Shown here: positions 1-5,927 of the stretch, in pieces
How the letters are laid out: each line of letters begins with the position of its first letter
Position numbering within the stretch: the stretch's first letter is position 1
The notes under the pieces: generated by a model
What the model was told of the DNA's origin: nothing
Databases searched by the model: none
The model's input: only the letters and a program-made list of their open reading frames with translations
Position numbers and translations under genes: made by a program
Assembly: GCA_024638345.1 (NCBI GenBank)
Contig: JAHEKL010000042.1
Location: forward strand, 7,872 to 13,798
Source: Gammaproteobacteria bacterium
Lineage (GTDB): Bacteria; Gemmatimonadota; Gemmatimonadetes; Longimicrobiales; Gaopeijiaceae
Direction: 5' to 3'
Length of the DNA stretch: 5,927 nt

Positions 1-263
1 ATCCAATACGTGCTCGGATCCAACTCGGAAAGCACCGATTCGAAGGAGCCCGCGACCTCTCGGTTCGTTACGATTCGTACGCGGTCAGGCTCGACCAGGG
101 AAAAGGCCCGGTCCACCGTGTCCCGAATCAGGGGCCGATCGGTCGCGAGCGCCAACAGTGGCTTAGGTCGTGAGGCCGTGCTGGCCGGCCAGAAACGGGT
201 GCCCACCCCTCCGGCGAGAATGGCCACCCAAAGATGAGGATCACGGTCGGCCAAGGAGGACAT
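1..263 (-). CDS. Mannose-1-phosphate guanylyltransferase-like nucleotidyltransferase (5' part, runs off window)
   Basis: This is the first 87 codons of a sugar-phosphate nucleotidyltransferase, probably the enzyme that joins GTP and mannose-1-phosphate into GDP-mannose for polysaccharide or glycan synthesis in the cytoplasm. The reading frame shows the family's nucleotide-binding signature: VAILAGG at residues 13-19, G21-T22-R23-F24-W25-P26, and R32-P33-K34-P35 carrying the signature lysine. The GTRFWP form is typical of GDP-mannose pyrophosphorylases rather than glucose-1-phosphate enzymes, and the region after it (PLIRDTVDRAF, then VRIVTN) also fits. The chosen start is the ATG at 263, which lies inside the end of the upstream response-regulator gene and gives a 12-residue lead before the core strand. 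A GTG at 227 is a shorter alternative. No well-spaced ribosome-binding site precedes either start, so translation may depend on coupling to the regulator gene. About three quarters of the protein is missing, so a single-domain enzyme and a bifunctional ManC type cannot be told apart. Confidence 0.85.
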   Translation of the reverse strand, partial: MSSLADRDPHLWVAILAGGVGTRFWPASTASRPKPLLALATDRPLIRDTVDRAFSLVEPDRVRIVTNREVAGSFESVLSELDPSTYW

Positions 264-642
264 CCACCTGGTGAAGGAGCTTCTTTGGGCTGAAGGGCTT
301 GGTGAGGAATGCGTCGGCTCCGAGTGCCAGTGCTTGTTGCCGGTCCGCGTCCTGCCCCTTGGCGGTGAGGACGATCACCGGAAGTTCTCGTCGATGACCC
401 AATCCGGAGAGTTCTCGCAGTACGTCCAGACCCGTCGCGTTGGGCATCACGAGATCCAGCAGCAAGAGGTCGTAGGAGTCGTTCCCGCGAAGGGCCTCCA
501 AGGCTGATAGGCCGTCGTGCACGACATTCAGCGCGAAACCAGATTCCTCGAAGAGAGTGGCGAGAATCCGCCGGATGTGGGGCTCGTCCTCGGCGACTAG
601 GAGCCGTGGGGTCGGCGTGGGAGGAAGCGGAGATTCCGCCAT
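241..642 (-). CDS. Single-domain response regulator (CheY-like receiver)
   Basis: The gene encodes a 133-residue protein that is just one phosphoreceiver domain with a short proline-rich N-terminus (residues 5-12). The receiver residues are all present: acidic pair E18-D19 (followed by E20), phosphoacceptor D63 in LLLLDLVMP, the switch threonine T93 in VLTAKG, and K115 in LTKPF. There is no DNA-binding or enzymatic output domain after the receiver, so it probably acts by protein contact or as a phosphorelay intermediate, as CheY and Spo0F do. The ATG at 642 was chosen because the open frame further upstream loses all receiver similarity and runs antisense to the neighbouring lipoprotein gene. 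The Shine-Dalgarno sequence before this ATG is weak. The gene overlaps the downstream nucleotidyltransferase by 23 bases. Transcription probably starts at the leftward promoter at 719-747. Its kinase is unknown; the histidine kinase at 2739-3935 is the only one in view. Confidence 0.9.
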   Translation of the reverse strand: MAESPLPPTPTPRLLVAEDEPHIRRILATLFEESGFALNVVHDGLSALEALRGNDSYDLLLLDLVMPNATGLDVLRELSGLGHRRELPVIVLTAKGQDADRQQALALGADAFLTKPFSPKKLLHQVDVLLGRP

Positions 643-718
643 GGAGGATCCCAAGCGAGGGGTGCACTGACTCGTTGGTTTCGCCTCCCCGAAGCACCTG
701 CGCGAAGGGACGCGGCGG

Positions 719-747
719 AACCTACTCTCGGGGCGGTGTAAAGTCAA
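719..747 (-). promoter_or_regulatory. Predicted sigma70-type promoter for the response regulator unit
   Basis: Read on the minus strand, a -35 box TTGACT (747-742, five of six consensus bases) is followed after exactly 17 bases by TAGGTT (724-719). The -10 box matches only three of six bases, but these are the most conserved ones (first T, second A, last T). A start site near 712 would give a leader of about 70 bases before the ATG at 642. This is a pattern match and has no experimental support. Confidence 0.5.
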
Positions 748-768
748 GGAAATAGGGGGTTTTCGGGC

Positions 769-797
769 TTGACCCACCTTCCGGCTTCGGGTAGAGT
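769..797 (+). promoter_or_regulatory. Predicted sigma70-type promoter for the lipoprotein-serS-kinase unit
   Basis: A -35 box TTGACC (769-774, five of six) is separated by 17 bases from a -10 box TAGAGT (792-797, four of six). A start near 804 would leave a leader of about 68 bases before the lipoprotein ATG at 872. The -35 box lies 21 bases from that of the leftward promoter, so the two are arranged back to back and could share an operator. Confidence 0.6.
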
Positions 798-805
798 TCG
801 CGTCC

Positions 806-824
806 TGAGCGCACCCTCCGCTCA
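806..824 (+). other. Small stem-loop at the predicted 5' end of the rightward transcript
   Basis: TGAGCG (806-811) and CGCTCA (819-824) can form a perfect 6-base-pair stem around a 7-base loop. If transcription starts near 804, the stem would sit at the extreme 5' end of the mRNA, where such stems can slow decay. It is short enough to be chance. Confidence 0.25.
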
Positions 825-871
825 TGCAGCCGTCCACCCTCGCACACAAGTCGGAGCAGAGAAGGGCGCAA

Positions 872-1420
872 ATGAGACGAACGCTTTGTTCGGCGGCGAT
901 CTGCCTCCTGATCGTGGGCTGCGGAGACGATCCATTCCTCGTCCGGTGGCGAGAGAATCCCCAGGAGGCGGTCCTCTTCTCGCTGGATCGCGAGGAGCTG
1001 AACAGGCCTTCGGCCTTCGCGATGCTCGGTCGGACCCGCGTCGTGATCGAGGATCCTTCGAGCGAGGGCCGATGGGACTTCGCAGTGGAGCGACAGGGAG
1101 AGCGCATGATGCTGCTTCCCCCGGGCGCGTTGGGCGTGACGTCCTCCGCGGCGATCGTTCCGTTTCCGGCTACGGTGTACGACGAGATCACGCGGGCCCC
1201 TTCGGACACCCTGCTCTATGTGGACGATGAGCCCGTTCCGATCGATGTCGGCACGATCTACGTCGTGCGCACTCACCAGCAGGCGACCGCGTTCGGCTCA
1301 GTCTGTGTCTACTACGGCAAGATCGAGCCGCTGGAGATCGACGTTCTAGTGGGCACCTTTCGATTCCTCCACGACACCAGCCCTGCATGCAACAATCGTA
1401 GCCTGGTGCCTCCTCGATAG
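872..1420 (+). CDS. Predicted lipoprotein of unknown function
   Basis: The product is a 182-residue protein with a lipoprotein signal peptide: two arginines (R2, R3), a hydrophobic stretch from about 5 to 16, and a lipobox I14-V15-G16-C17, so the mature protein should begin at lipidated C17 and sit in the cell envelope. I do not recognise the family. The mature part has mixed charge, no further membrane segment, and two late cysteines (C145 and C173) that could form a disulphide; the C-terminal NNRSLVPPR tail follows the second one. The start at 872 is preferred over an in-frame ATG at 824 because AGAAGGG (860-866) lies five bases before it and because it places the signal peptide at the N-terminus. 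It is the first gene after the predicted promoter and ends 19 bases before serS, so the two are probably co-transcribed. No direct functional link to SerRS is evident. Confidence 0.85.
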   Translation: MRRTLCSAAICLLIVGCGDDPFLVRWRENPQEAVLFSLDREELNRPSAFAMLGRTRVVIEDPSSEGRWDFAVERQGERMMLLPPGALGVTSSAAIVPFPATVYDEITRAPSDTLLYVDDEPVPIDVGTIYVVRTHQQATAFGSVCVYYGKIEPLEIDVLVGTFRFLHDTSPACNNRSLVPPR

Positions 1421-1427
1421 CAGATCC

Positions 1428-1431
1428 GGAG
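1428..1431 (+). promoter_or_regulatory. Ribosome-binding site of serS
   Basis: GGAG lies eight bases before the ATG at 1440, inside the 19-base gap after the lipoprotein stop codon. It supports the 1440 start. Confidence 0.6.
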
Positions 1432-1439
1432 CGCCTTCG

Positions 1440-2717
1440 ATGCTCGACATCAAGCTGATCCGCTCGGCTCCGGAAACGGTCCGAGAGGGACTCTCGAAAC
1501 GGGGCACGCAGGGTGCCACCTCGGCCCTGGACGAGCTGATCGACCTGGATGCGGCGCGGCGGGAGGCCGTTTCGCACGGTGACGCGCTCCGGGGCGAGCG
1601 TAACGAAGCATCGAAGAGGGTCGCGCAGCTCAAGCAGGAGGGCTCGGATGCCTCCGACTTGATTGCTCGAATGAGGAAGGTCGGGGACGAGATCGGACGT
1701 CTGGAGGACGTCGTGCGAGAGCATGACCTTGGGATTCGACAGATTCTTCTCTCACTTCCGAATCTACCCCTACCGGAGGTCCAAGTAGGCGGCGAAGAGG
1801 CAGGGGAGGTGGTGCGAGAGTGGGGCGAGCCGGTGACTTTCGGCTTCGAGGGCCGACCGCACTGGGAGCTCGGCGAGGCTCTTGGGATCCTCGATCTTCC
1901 TCGCGGAGCCAGGATCTCCGGCTCGGGATTCCCGGTGCTTCGCGATGCCGGCGCACGCCTTCAACGCGTGCTCATTCACTGGATGCTGGAACTCCATGTG
2001 CGTGAGCACGGCTATCGGGAGCTTCGCGTTCCCTACCTCGTGACCGAAGAGACCCTCACGGGGACCGGACAGCTCCCGAAGTTCGCAGATGAATCCTACC
2101 TCGTGGAGCGCGACGACCTATGGCTCATCCCGACCGCCGAGGTTCCCGTGACGAACCTGCATCGGGATGAGCTTCTGGGGTCTGAGGATCTGCCTCTGCG
2201 CTACACCGCCTACTCCCCGTGCTTCCGTCGGGAAGCGGGCGCGGCGGGGAAAGACACGCGGGGCCTGCTACGCGTTCACCAATTCGACAAGGTCGAGCTG
2301 GTCCGATACGAGACTCCCGATCGAAGCCGCTCTGCTCTGGAGGAGCTGACCGGAGAAGCCGAGCGGATTCTCCAGGATCTGGGGCTGACGTATCGCGTGG
2401 TGAGACTCGCCGCTGGCGATCTGGGGTTCTCCGCCGCGATGACCTACGACATCGAGGTATGGGCGCCGGGTGTGGCGCAATGGCTCGAGGTGTCGAGTTG
2501 CTCGACCTTCGGCGACTACCAGGCGCGAAGGGCCAACCTCCGATATCGACCCCAGTCGGGAGAGAAGCCCGAGTTCGTGCATACGCTCAACGGCTCTGCA
2601 CTCGCGCTTCCGAGGCTCCTCGTGGCACTGCTCGAGACCTATCAGGACGAAGGCGGAAACGTGACCCTTCCCGCACCACTCAGAGATCCGATGGGAGTGG
2701 ACAGACTCGAGGCGTGA
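1440..2717 (+). CDS. serS: Seryl-tRNA synthetase
   Basis: SerRS charges tRNA-Ser (and tRNA-Sec where present) with serine in the cytoplasm, via a seryl-adenylate. At 425 residues it has the normal bacterial length. The N-terminus opens with the usual MLDIKLIR and continues into the charged two-helix coiled-coil arm (about 30-105) that grips the long variable arm of the tRNA. The class II catalytic core follows: motif 1 around 170-200 ending at P198, the serine-pocket T232-A233-E234, motif 2 with F262-R263-R264-E265, E350 in the WLEVSSCS strand, and motif 3 from N384 with its invariant arginine R392. All key residues are present and the frame is intact, so the enzyme should be active. The start is supported by a GGAG eight bases upstream. 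The gene lies between an unknown lipoprotein and a sensor kinase with gaps of 19 and 21 bases, which suggests one operon. The leader shows no T-box, so no amino-acid-responsive control can be claimed. Confidence 0.98.
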   Translation: MLDIKLIRSAPETVREGLSKRGTQGATSALDELIDLDAARREAVSHGDALRGERNEASKRVAQLKQEGSDASDLIARMRKVGDEIGRLEDVVREHDLGIRQILLSLPNLPLPEVQVGGEEAGEVVREWGEPVTFGFEGRPHWELGEALGILDLPRGARISGSGFPVLRDAGARLQRVLIHWMLELHVREHGYRELRVPYLVTEETLTGTGQLPKFADESYLVERDDLWLIPTAEVPVTNLHRDELLGSEDLPLRYTAYSPCFRREAGAAGKDTRGLLRVHQFDKVELVRYETPDRSRSALEELTGEAERILQDLGLTYRVVRLAAGDLGFSAAMTYDIEVWAPGVAQWLEVSSCSTFGDYQARRANLRYRPQSGEKPEFVHTLNGSALALPRLLVALLETYQDEGGNVTLPAPLRDPMGVDRLEA

Positions 2718-2725
2718 AGAGAGGG

Positions 2726-2731
2726 AGGAGG
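2726..2731 (+). promoter_or_regulatory. Strong Shine-Dalgarno sequence of the histidine kinase gene
   Basis: A perfect AGGAGG, within a longer purine run, lies seven bases before the ATG at 2739. It fixes the kinase start and is the strongest ribosome-binding site in the window. Confidence 0.8.
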
Positions 2732-2738
2732 GCCGAGG

Positions 2739-3935
2739 ATGAGCCGAGGGAGTTGGTCCGTGGTCCTGGCGGTCATGTTCTTGGCTATCCTGGCCTGGTA
2801 CCTTCTCTACACCGAGCAGCTGGTCAACGCGTTCCGGGCCGAGACGGCCACCATGACCCAGATGTACGCCGAGGTTCAGGCGGGGTTGGCGGACCCGGAC
2901 GAGCAGGCGGCCGACGAGGCACTCTTCCGCCTACAGGACATCGTCGTGGGATCGGGGGTCCCCCTCGTGCTCTCGGGGCCGGGCGACACGATCCTCGCCG
3001 CCGTGAACCTGCCTTTCGACGCTGCGATCTCCACCCCCGAAGGCCAGGAGCGCGTCCGAGGCTACGCTCGACGACTGGACCTGCGTCGGCCCCCGGTGGG
3101 AGATCCGACGCTCACCCTCGTGCACTTCGGGGATCCCCCCGAGCTCGTCCGCCTCCGCTGGATTCCATGGCTTCAGGTCGCGGGTCTGCTGCTCACGTTT
3201 CTCACCGGTTTGCTCGTCATTCGCTCCCAACGCGAGGCGGCGGCGGACCGCGCCTGGACCTCGATGGCTCGAGAGCTCGCACATCAGCTCGGCACGCCCA
3301 TCTCGTCCCTGAAGGGATGGTATGAGGTCCTCAGCCTTCCCGCACGGGACAGGCCGGCCGGGATCGAGGAGGGTGAGATTGCGCGCGAGATCCTCATGGA
3401 CGTCGACCGATTGGAACGGGTCAGCCGCCGATTCGAGCTCATCGGACGGGAGACTCGGCTCAAACCGCTGAGTCTCGAGGATGTCGTTCGTGCCGTCGAG
3501 CGGTACCTCTCCGCTCGAATCCCGCAGCTCGGTCCCGGGATCGACGTGCGCGTGTCCGTCGAGCCTAATCTGCCCCCGGTGCGAGGCAACGCGGTACTAC
3601 TCGCCTGGGCGCTCGAGAACGTGATGAAGAACGCGCTCGATGCAGTCGCGGGAAGGGGAGGCGCCATCACCGTCAGGGCCTTCCCCGGAGAGCCTGGATG
3701 GGTCACCTTGCAGGTCCAGGACACCGGTACGGGGGTGGACCCGGAGATTCGGGATCGACTGTTCGAGCCGGGCGCGACCACGAAATCCGGGGGTTGGGGC
3801 GTCGGTCTCTCGCTTGCCAAGCGCATCGTTGAGCGGATCCACAAGGGTAAGATCGATCTGGTGCGAAGCGGCCCTCGCGGCTCGACCTTCCAGCTCAAAC
3901 TTCCGGCCTACACGGAAGAGAGCGTGGAGGCCTAG
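2739..3935 (+). CDS. Membrane-bound sensor histidine kinase with an HQLGTP H-box
   Basis: This 398-residue protein senses a signal and phosphorylates a response regulator. A membrane helix at about 8-24 and another at about 144-161 enclose an extracytoplasmic sensor region of roughly 115 residues; no HAMP domain is apparent after the second helix. The dimerisation helix carries the phosphoacceptor H182 in AHQLGTPISSL, with Q183 where most kinases have glutamate. The ATPase domain is complete: N-box with N294 and N298, G1 box D328-T329-G330-T331-G332, F-box F342-E343-P344, and G2 box G354-V355-G356-L357. From memory, the HQ[LI]GTP form and a sensor motif like VPLVLSGPGDTI recur in kinases of Bacteroidota and Gemmatimonadota, so I read this as an active subfamily rather than a degenerate kinase. 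It follows serS by 21 bases and probably shares its transcript. No regulator gene adjoins it; the receiver-only protein at 241-642 is a possible but unproven partner. The stimulus is unknown. Confidence 0.95.
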   Translation: MSRGSWSVVLAVMFLAILAWYLLYTEQLVNAFRAETATMTQMYAEVQAGLADPDEQAADEALFRLQDIVVGSGVPLVLSGPGDTILAAVNLPFDAAISTPEGQERVRGYARRLDLRRPPVGDPTLTLVHFGDPPELVRLRWIPWLQVAGLLLTFLTGLLVIRSQREAAADRAWTSMARELAHQLGTPISSLKGWYEVLSLPARDRPAGIEEGEIAREILMDVDRLERVSRRFELIGRETRLKPLSLEDVVRAVERYLSARIPQLGPGIDVRVSVEPNLPPVRGNAVLLAWALENVMKNALDAVAGRGGAITVRAFPGEPGWVTLQVQDTGTGVDPEIRDRLFEPGATTKSGGWGVGLSLAKRIVERIHKGKIDLVRSGPRGSTFQLKLPAYTEESVEA

Positions 3936-3948
3936 CTCGACTGCCTTT

Positions 3949-3976
3949 GCGCGAGGCGTCCGAAGGGCGCTCGCGC
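3949..3976 (+). other. Strong GC-rich hairpin between the kinase and helicase genes, no T-tract
   Basis: GCGCGAG (3949-3955) pairs perfectly with CTCGCGC (3970-3976). The stem can extend inward past a bulged G3956 through CG, one G-U pair and two C-G pairs to a GAA loop (3962-3964), making about 12 base pairs in total. Neither strand has a run of T after the stem, so it is not a standard intrinsic terminator. It begins 13 bases after the kinase stop codon. It could mark a transcript 3' end, dampen read-through or protect upstream mRNA from decay. The rest of the 86-base gap shows no convincing promoter. Confidence 0.45.
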
Positions 3977-4021
3977 CACGACCCCCGATCGATCCGTAGG
4001 CGCTCCATCAACCTTCCAATC

Positions 4022-5927
4022 TTGTCTACGAAACTGCATTCCTTCGACACGCCGACCGAGCAGCTGAATCCCGAGCAGCTCGCGGCCGTCGAGCACTTCG
4101 AAGGCCCGCTCCTCGTGCTCGCCGGCGCGGGCTCCGGAAAGACGCGAGTCCTCACCATGAGGGTCGCGCGGTTGATCGAGGAGCAGGGAGTGCCCGCCGA
4201 GCGAATCCTGGCTGTCACTTTCACGAACAAGGCCTCCGGTGAGATGAAGGAGCGGATTCGCGGCCTGCTCGGTCGGGAGCCGACGGGTGCCTGGATCGGA
4301 ACGTTTCATTCGCTGGGCGCACGGCTACTTCGGCGTCATGCTCCCCGACTCGGCTGGGATGCGAGCTTCACGATCTTCGACGCTGAGGAGAGCCTGCGCG
4401 AGATCAAACGCGTGATGACCGACCAGGGGCTCGACATCAAACGGTGGAGCCCGAAGGCGATCCGAGCCGTGATCAGCGACGCCAAGAACCAGTTGGTCTC
4501 CGCCGGCGACTTCAGGAATGAGCACGGGGACGGGTTCGATCTGTTTCTCAAGACCGCGTCCCTAGTCTATCCGGAGTACCAGAAGTCACTCAGGTCGCAG
4601 AACGCCATGGACTTCGACGATCTACTGGTCAAGCCGGTGGAGCTCTTCGACACCCGTCCGGAAATCCTCGAGGGATACCAGAGGCGATTCGCCTTCATAC
4701 TCGTGGACGAGTACCAGGACACGAATCACGCTCAGTTCCGGTTTCTCGAGGCCATCGCGCGTGGGCATCGAAACCTGATGGTGGTGGGGGACGACGACCA
4801 GTCGATCTACGGATGGCGCGGGGCGGACATCCGCAACATCCTGGACTTCGAGCAGACCTATCCCGGTACGAAGGTCGTTCGTCTCGAGCAGAACTATCGG
4901 TCGACCGGGAAGATCCTCGCCGCCGCGAACGCGGTGATCCGCTGGAACCTCGAGAGAAAGGAAAAGACCCTTCGCACCAGTCGGGAGGAGGGCGCCCCCC
5001 TTGTCCTGGTGGAAACCGCCGACGAATCCGACGAGGCCGCGTGGATTGCTACGGAGTCCGAGCGCTCCTTGCTCGACGGGGAGCTGGACGGATACCGGGA
5101 CATAGCCATTCTCTACCGTACCAACGCTCAGTCGCGTGCGCTGGAGGACGCGCTTCGGCGGAAGGGGATCCCATACCAGATCGTCGGCGGGGTCCGGTTC
5201 TACGAGCGCCGGGAGATCCAGGACGTGATGGCCTATCTTCGCCTGATCTCGAACCCGCTCGACATGGCCGCGTTTCAGCGGGTGGTGAACTACCCACGCA
5301 GGGGAATCGGGAAGTCGACGCTCGAGAAGCTGGGCGCCTGGGCGTCGAACGAGGGAGTCAGCCTGCTGGATGCGGCCGACCGGGCGGGTGAGATCCCGGG
5401 TTTGACTGGCGGTGGAGCCAAAGGACTGCAACGCTTCGCCGGGCTGATTCGAGCCTTCTCCACCCGGGCGTTGCGCCTCGCCGTGGGACCGCTGATCGAG
5501 GAGCTCGTCGCCGAGCTGGACCTGCTGTCCCGTCTCGTCGACGAAGGCCCCGAGGGTGAGGATCGAGCCGACAACGTGAAGGAGCTCATCGCCGGTGCAA
5601 TGGAGTTCGAGGCCAACCTCCCCGAGGAATGGGACGACGAGGCCCCCGATCACTTCACCGAGCTGGATCTGTTCCTGCAGCAGGCGGCCCTGATCACGGA
5701 CCTGGACCGGCACGATCCCGGGTCCGACGCGATCACCCTGATGACACTGCACAACGCAAAAGGCCTCGAGTTTCCGACCGTATTCATCTCCGGGCTGGAG
5801 GATGGTCTATTTCCACTCGCACGCGCCTACGACGAGCCGGGGCTTCTGGAGGAAGAACGACGCTTGTTCTACGTGGGGATCACCAGGGCGAAGCACCGCC
5901 TCCTTCTGACCTGGGCTCGGGAGCGGA
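4022..5927 (+). CDS. pcrA: UvrD/PcrA-type superfamily 1A DNA helicase (3' end beyond window)
   Basis: This is an ATP-driven 3'-to-5' DNA helicase that unwinds DNA in repair and clears proteins or stalled forks in replication. The 635 codons present carry the SF1A motifs in order (numbered from the TTG start): Q-motif Q19 in LNPEQ; Walker A A34-GAGSGKT ending T41; motif Ia TFTNKAS (66-72); motif Ib GTFHSL (93-98); Walker B D229-E230-Y231-Q232-D233; motif III G256-DDDQSIYGWRG; motif IV Q290-NYRST with R293; GGVRFYERREI (389-399); motif V from M574 to P598 with H577 and G581; and motif VI with E612-R613-R614, Y617 and R622. Roughly the last 100 residues of a normal PcrA or UvrD lie outside. The start is uncertain: the frame has no ATG or GTG upstream of the core and remains open into the kinase gene. 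TTG at 4022 gives a normal N-terminus but has no clear Shine-Dalgarno sequence; a TTG at 3947 is possible. Assigning pcrA rather than uvrD is conventional, since the two are orthologue-like. Confidence 0.95.
   Translation, partial: MSTKLHSFDTPTEQLNPEQLAAVEHFEGPLLVLAGAGSGKTRVLTMRVARLIEEQGVPAERILAVTFTNKASGEMKERIRGLLGREPTGAWIGTFHSLGARLLRRHAPRLGWDASFTIFDAEESLREIKRVMTDQGLDIKRWSPKAIRAVISDAKNQLVSAGDFRNEHGDGFDLFLKTASLVYPEYQKSLRSQNAMDFDDLLVKPVELFDTRPEILEGYQRRFAFILVDEYQDTNHAQFRFLEAIARGHRNLMVVGDDDQSIYGWRGADIRNILDFEQTYPGTKVVRLEQNYRSTGKILAAANAVIRWNLERKEKTLRTSREEGAPLVLVETADESDEAAWIATESERSLLDGELDGYRDIAILYRTNAQSRALEDALRRKGIPYQIVGGVRFYERREIQDVMAYLRLISNPLDMAAFQRVVNYPRRGIGKSTLEKLGAWASNEGVSLLDAADRAGEIPGLTGGGAKGLQRFAGLIRAFSTRALRLAVGPLIEELVAELDLLSRLVDEGPEGEDRADNVKELIAGAMEFEANLPEEWDDEAPDHFTELDLFLQQAALITDLDRHDPGSDAITLMTLHNAKGLEFPTVFISGLEDGLFPLARAYDEPGLLEEERRLFYVGITRAKHRLLLTWARER

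Noticed and set aside
128..697. Minus-strand frame of 189 codons
   Set aside because: It is a shadow of the response regulator and nucleotidyltransferase genes in another frame, with low-complexity Arg/Pro/Gly composition.
824..871. Upstream ATG start for the lipoprotein
   Set aside because: It has no ribosome-binding site and would place 16 polar residues before the signal peptide. The ATG at 872 has a well-spaced AGAAGGG.
643..1209. N-terminal extension of the response regulator to a 322-residue protein
   Set aside because: The extra part crosses both predicted promoters and is antisense to the lipoprotein gene. The receiver fold is complete from the ATG at 642.
769..1230. Plus-strand frame of 153 codons overlapping the lipoprotein
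   Set aside because: It would begin upstream of the predicted -10 box and shows no motifs; the lipoprotein frame has a signal peptide and a ribosome-binding site.
798..1439. T-box or other riboswitch ahead of serS
   Set aside because: The leader is short, the lipoprotein gene fills the space before serS, and no T-box consensus or terminator/antiterminator pair was seen.
2219..3325. Plus-strand open frame of 368 codons spanning the serS-kinase junction
   Set aside because: It runs out of frame through two well-supported genes, is dominated by Arg, Gly and Pro, and has no recognisable motifs.
4622..5752. Long minus-strand open frame of 376 codons
   Set aside because: It lies entirely antisense to the helicase gene, whose motifs are unmistakable in the plus frame. 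Long antisense frames are common in GC-rich genes.
1..5927. tRNA genes, CRISPR arrays, insertion sequences or long repeats
   Set aside because: A reading of both strands showed no regular repeats, no inverted-repeat-bounded transposase and no tRNA-like fold. Coding sequence fills nearly all of the window.

Overview
The window looks like a piece of bacterial chromosome of high GC content, with short gaps between genes and no sign of mobile DNA. Residue patterns in the nucleotidyltransferase start, the seryl-tRNA synthetase and especially the histidine kinase (an HQLGTP H-box) recall Gemmatimonadota, with the kinase also resembling Bacteroidota proteins. That assignment is an inference from remembered family patterns and is only moderately secure.

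Layout. Two transcription units diverge from a 229-base intergenic region (643-871) that holds a good sigma70-type promoter on each strand. Leftward on the minus strand are a receiver-only response regulator (642-241) and, overlapping it by 23 bases, the first 87 codons of a mannose-1-phosphate guanylyltransferase-like enzyme (263 to the window edge). Rightward on the plus strand are a small lipoprotein of unknown function (872-1420), seryl-tRNA synthetase serS (1440-2717), a membrane-bound sensor histidine kinase (2739-3935) and the first 635 codons of a UvrD/PcrA-type DNA helicase (about 4022 to the window edge). Gaps of 19 and 21 bases bind the first three rightward genes into a likely operon. 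The helicase follows after 86 bases that contain a strong hairpin without a T-tract, so it may be co-transcribed or separately controlled.

How the genes fit together. SerRS (translation) and PcrA/UvrD (repair and replication) are housekeeping proteins. The kinase has no regulator directly beside it. The receiver-only protein across the shared promoter region is the only candidate partner visible, and the link is speculative. The overlap of that receiver with a GDP-mannose-forming enzyme hints at translational coupling, and perhaps a link between signalling and surface polysaccharide supply.

No RNA genes, CRISPR arrays, insertion sequences or attachment sites were seen. No gap exceeds 300 bases. 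I found no clear new biological system. The points most worth a second look are the Gln-for-Glu H-box of the kinase, the receiver/nucleotidyltransferase overlap, the orphan lipoprotein and the hairpin before the helicase.
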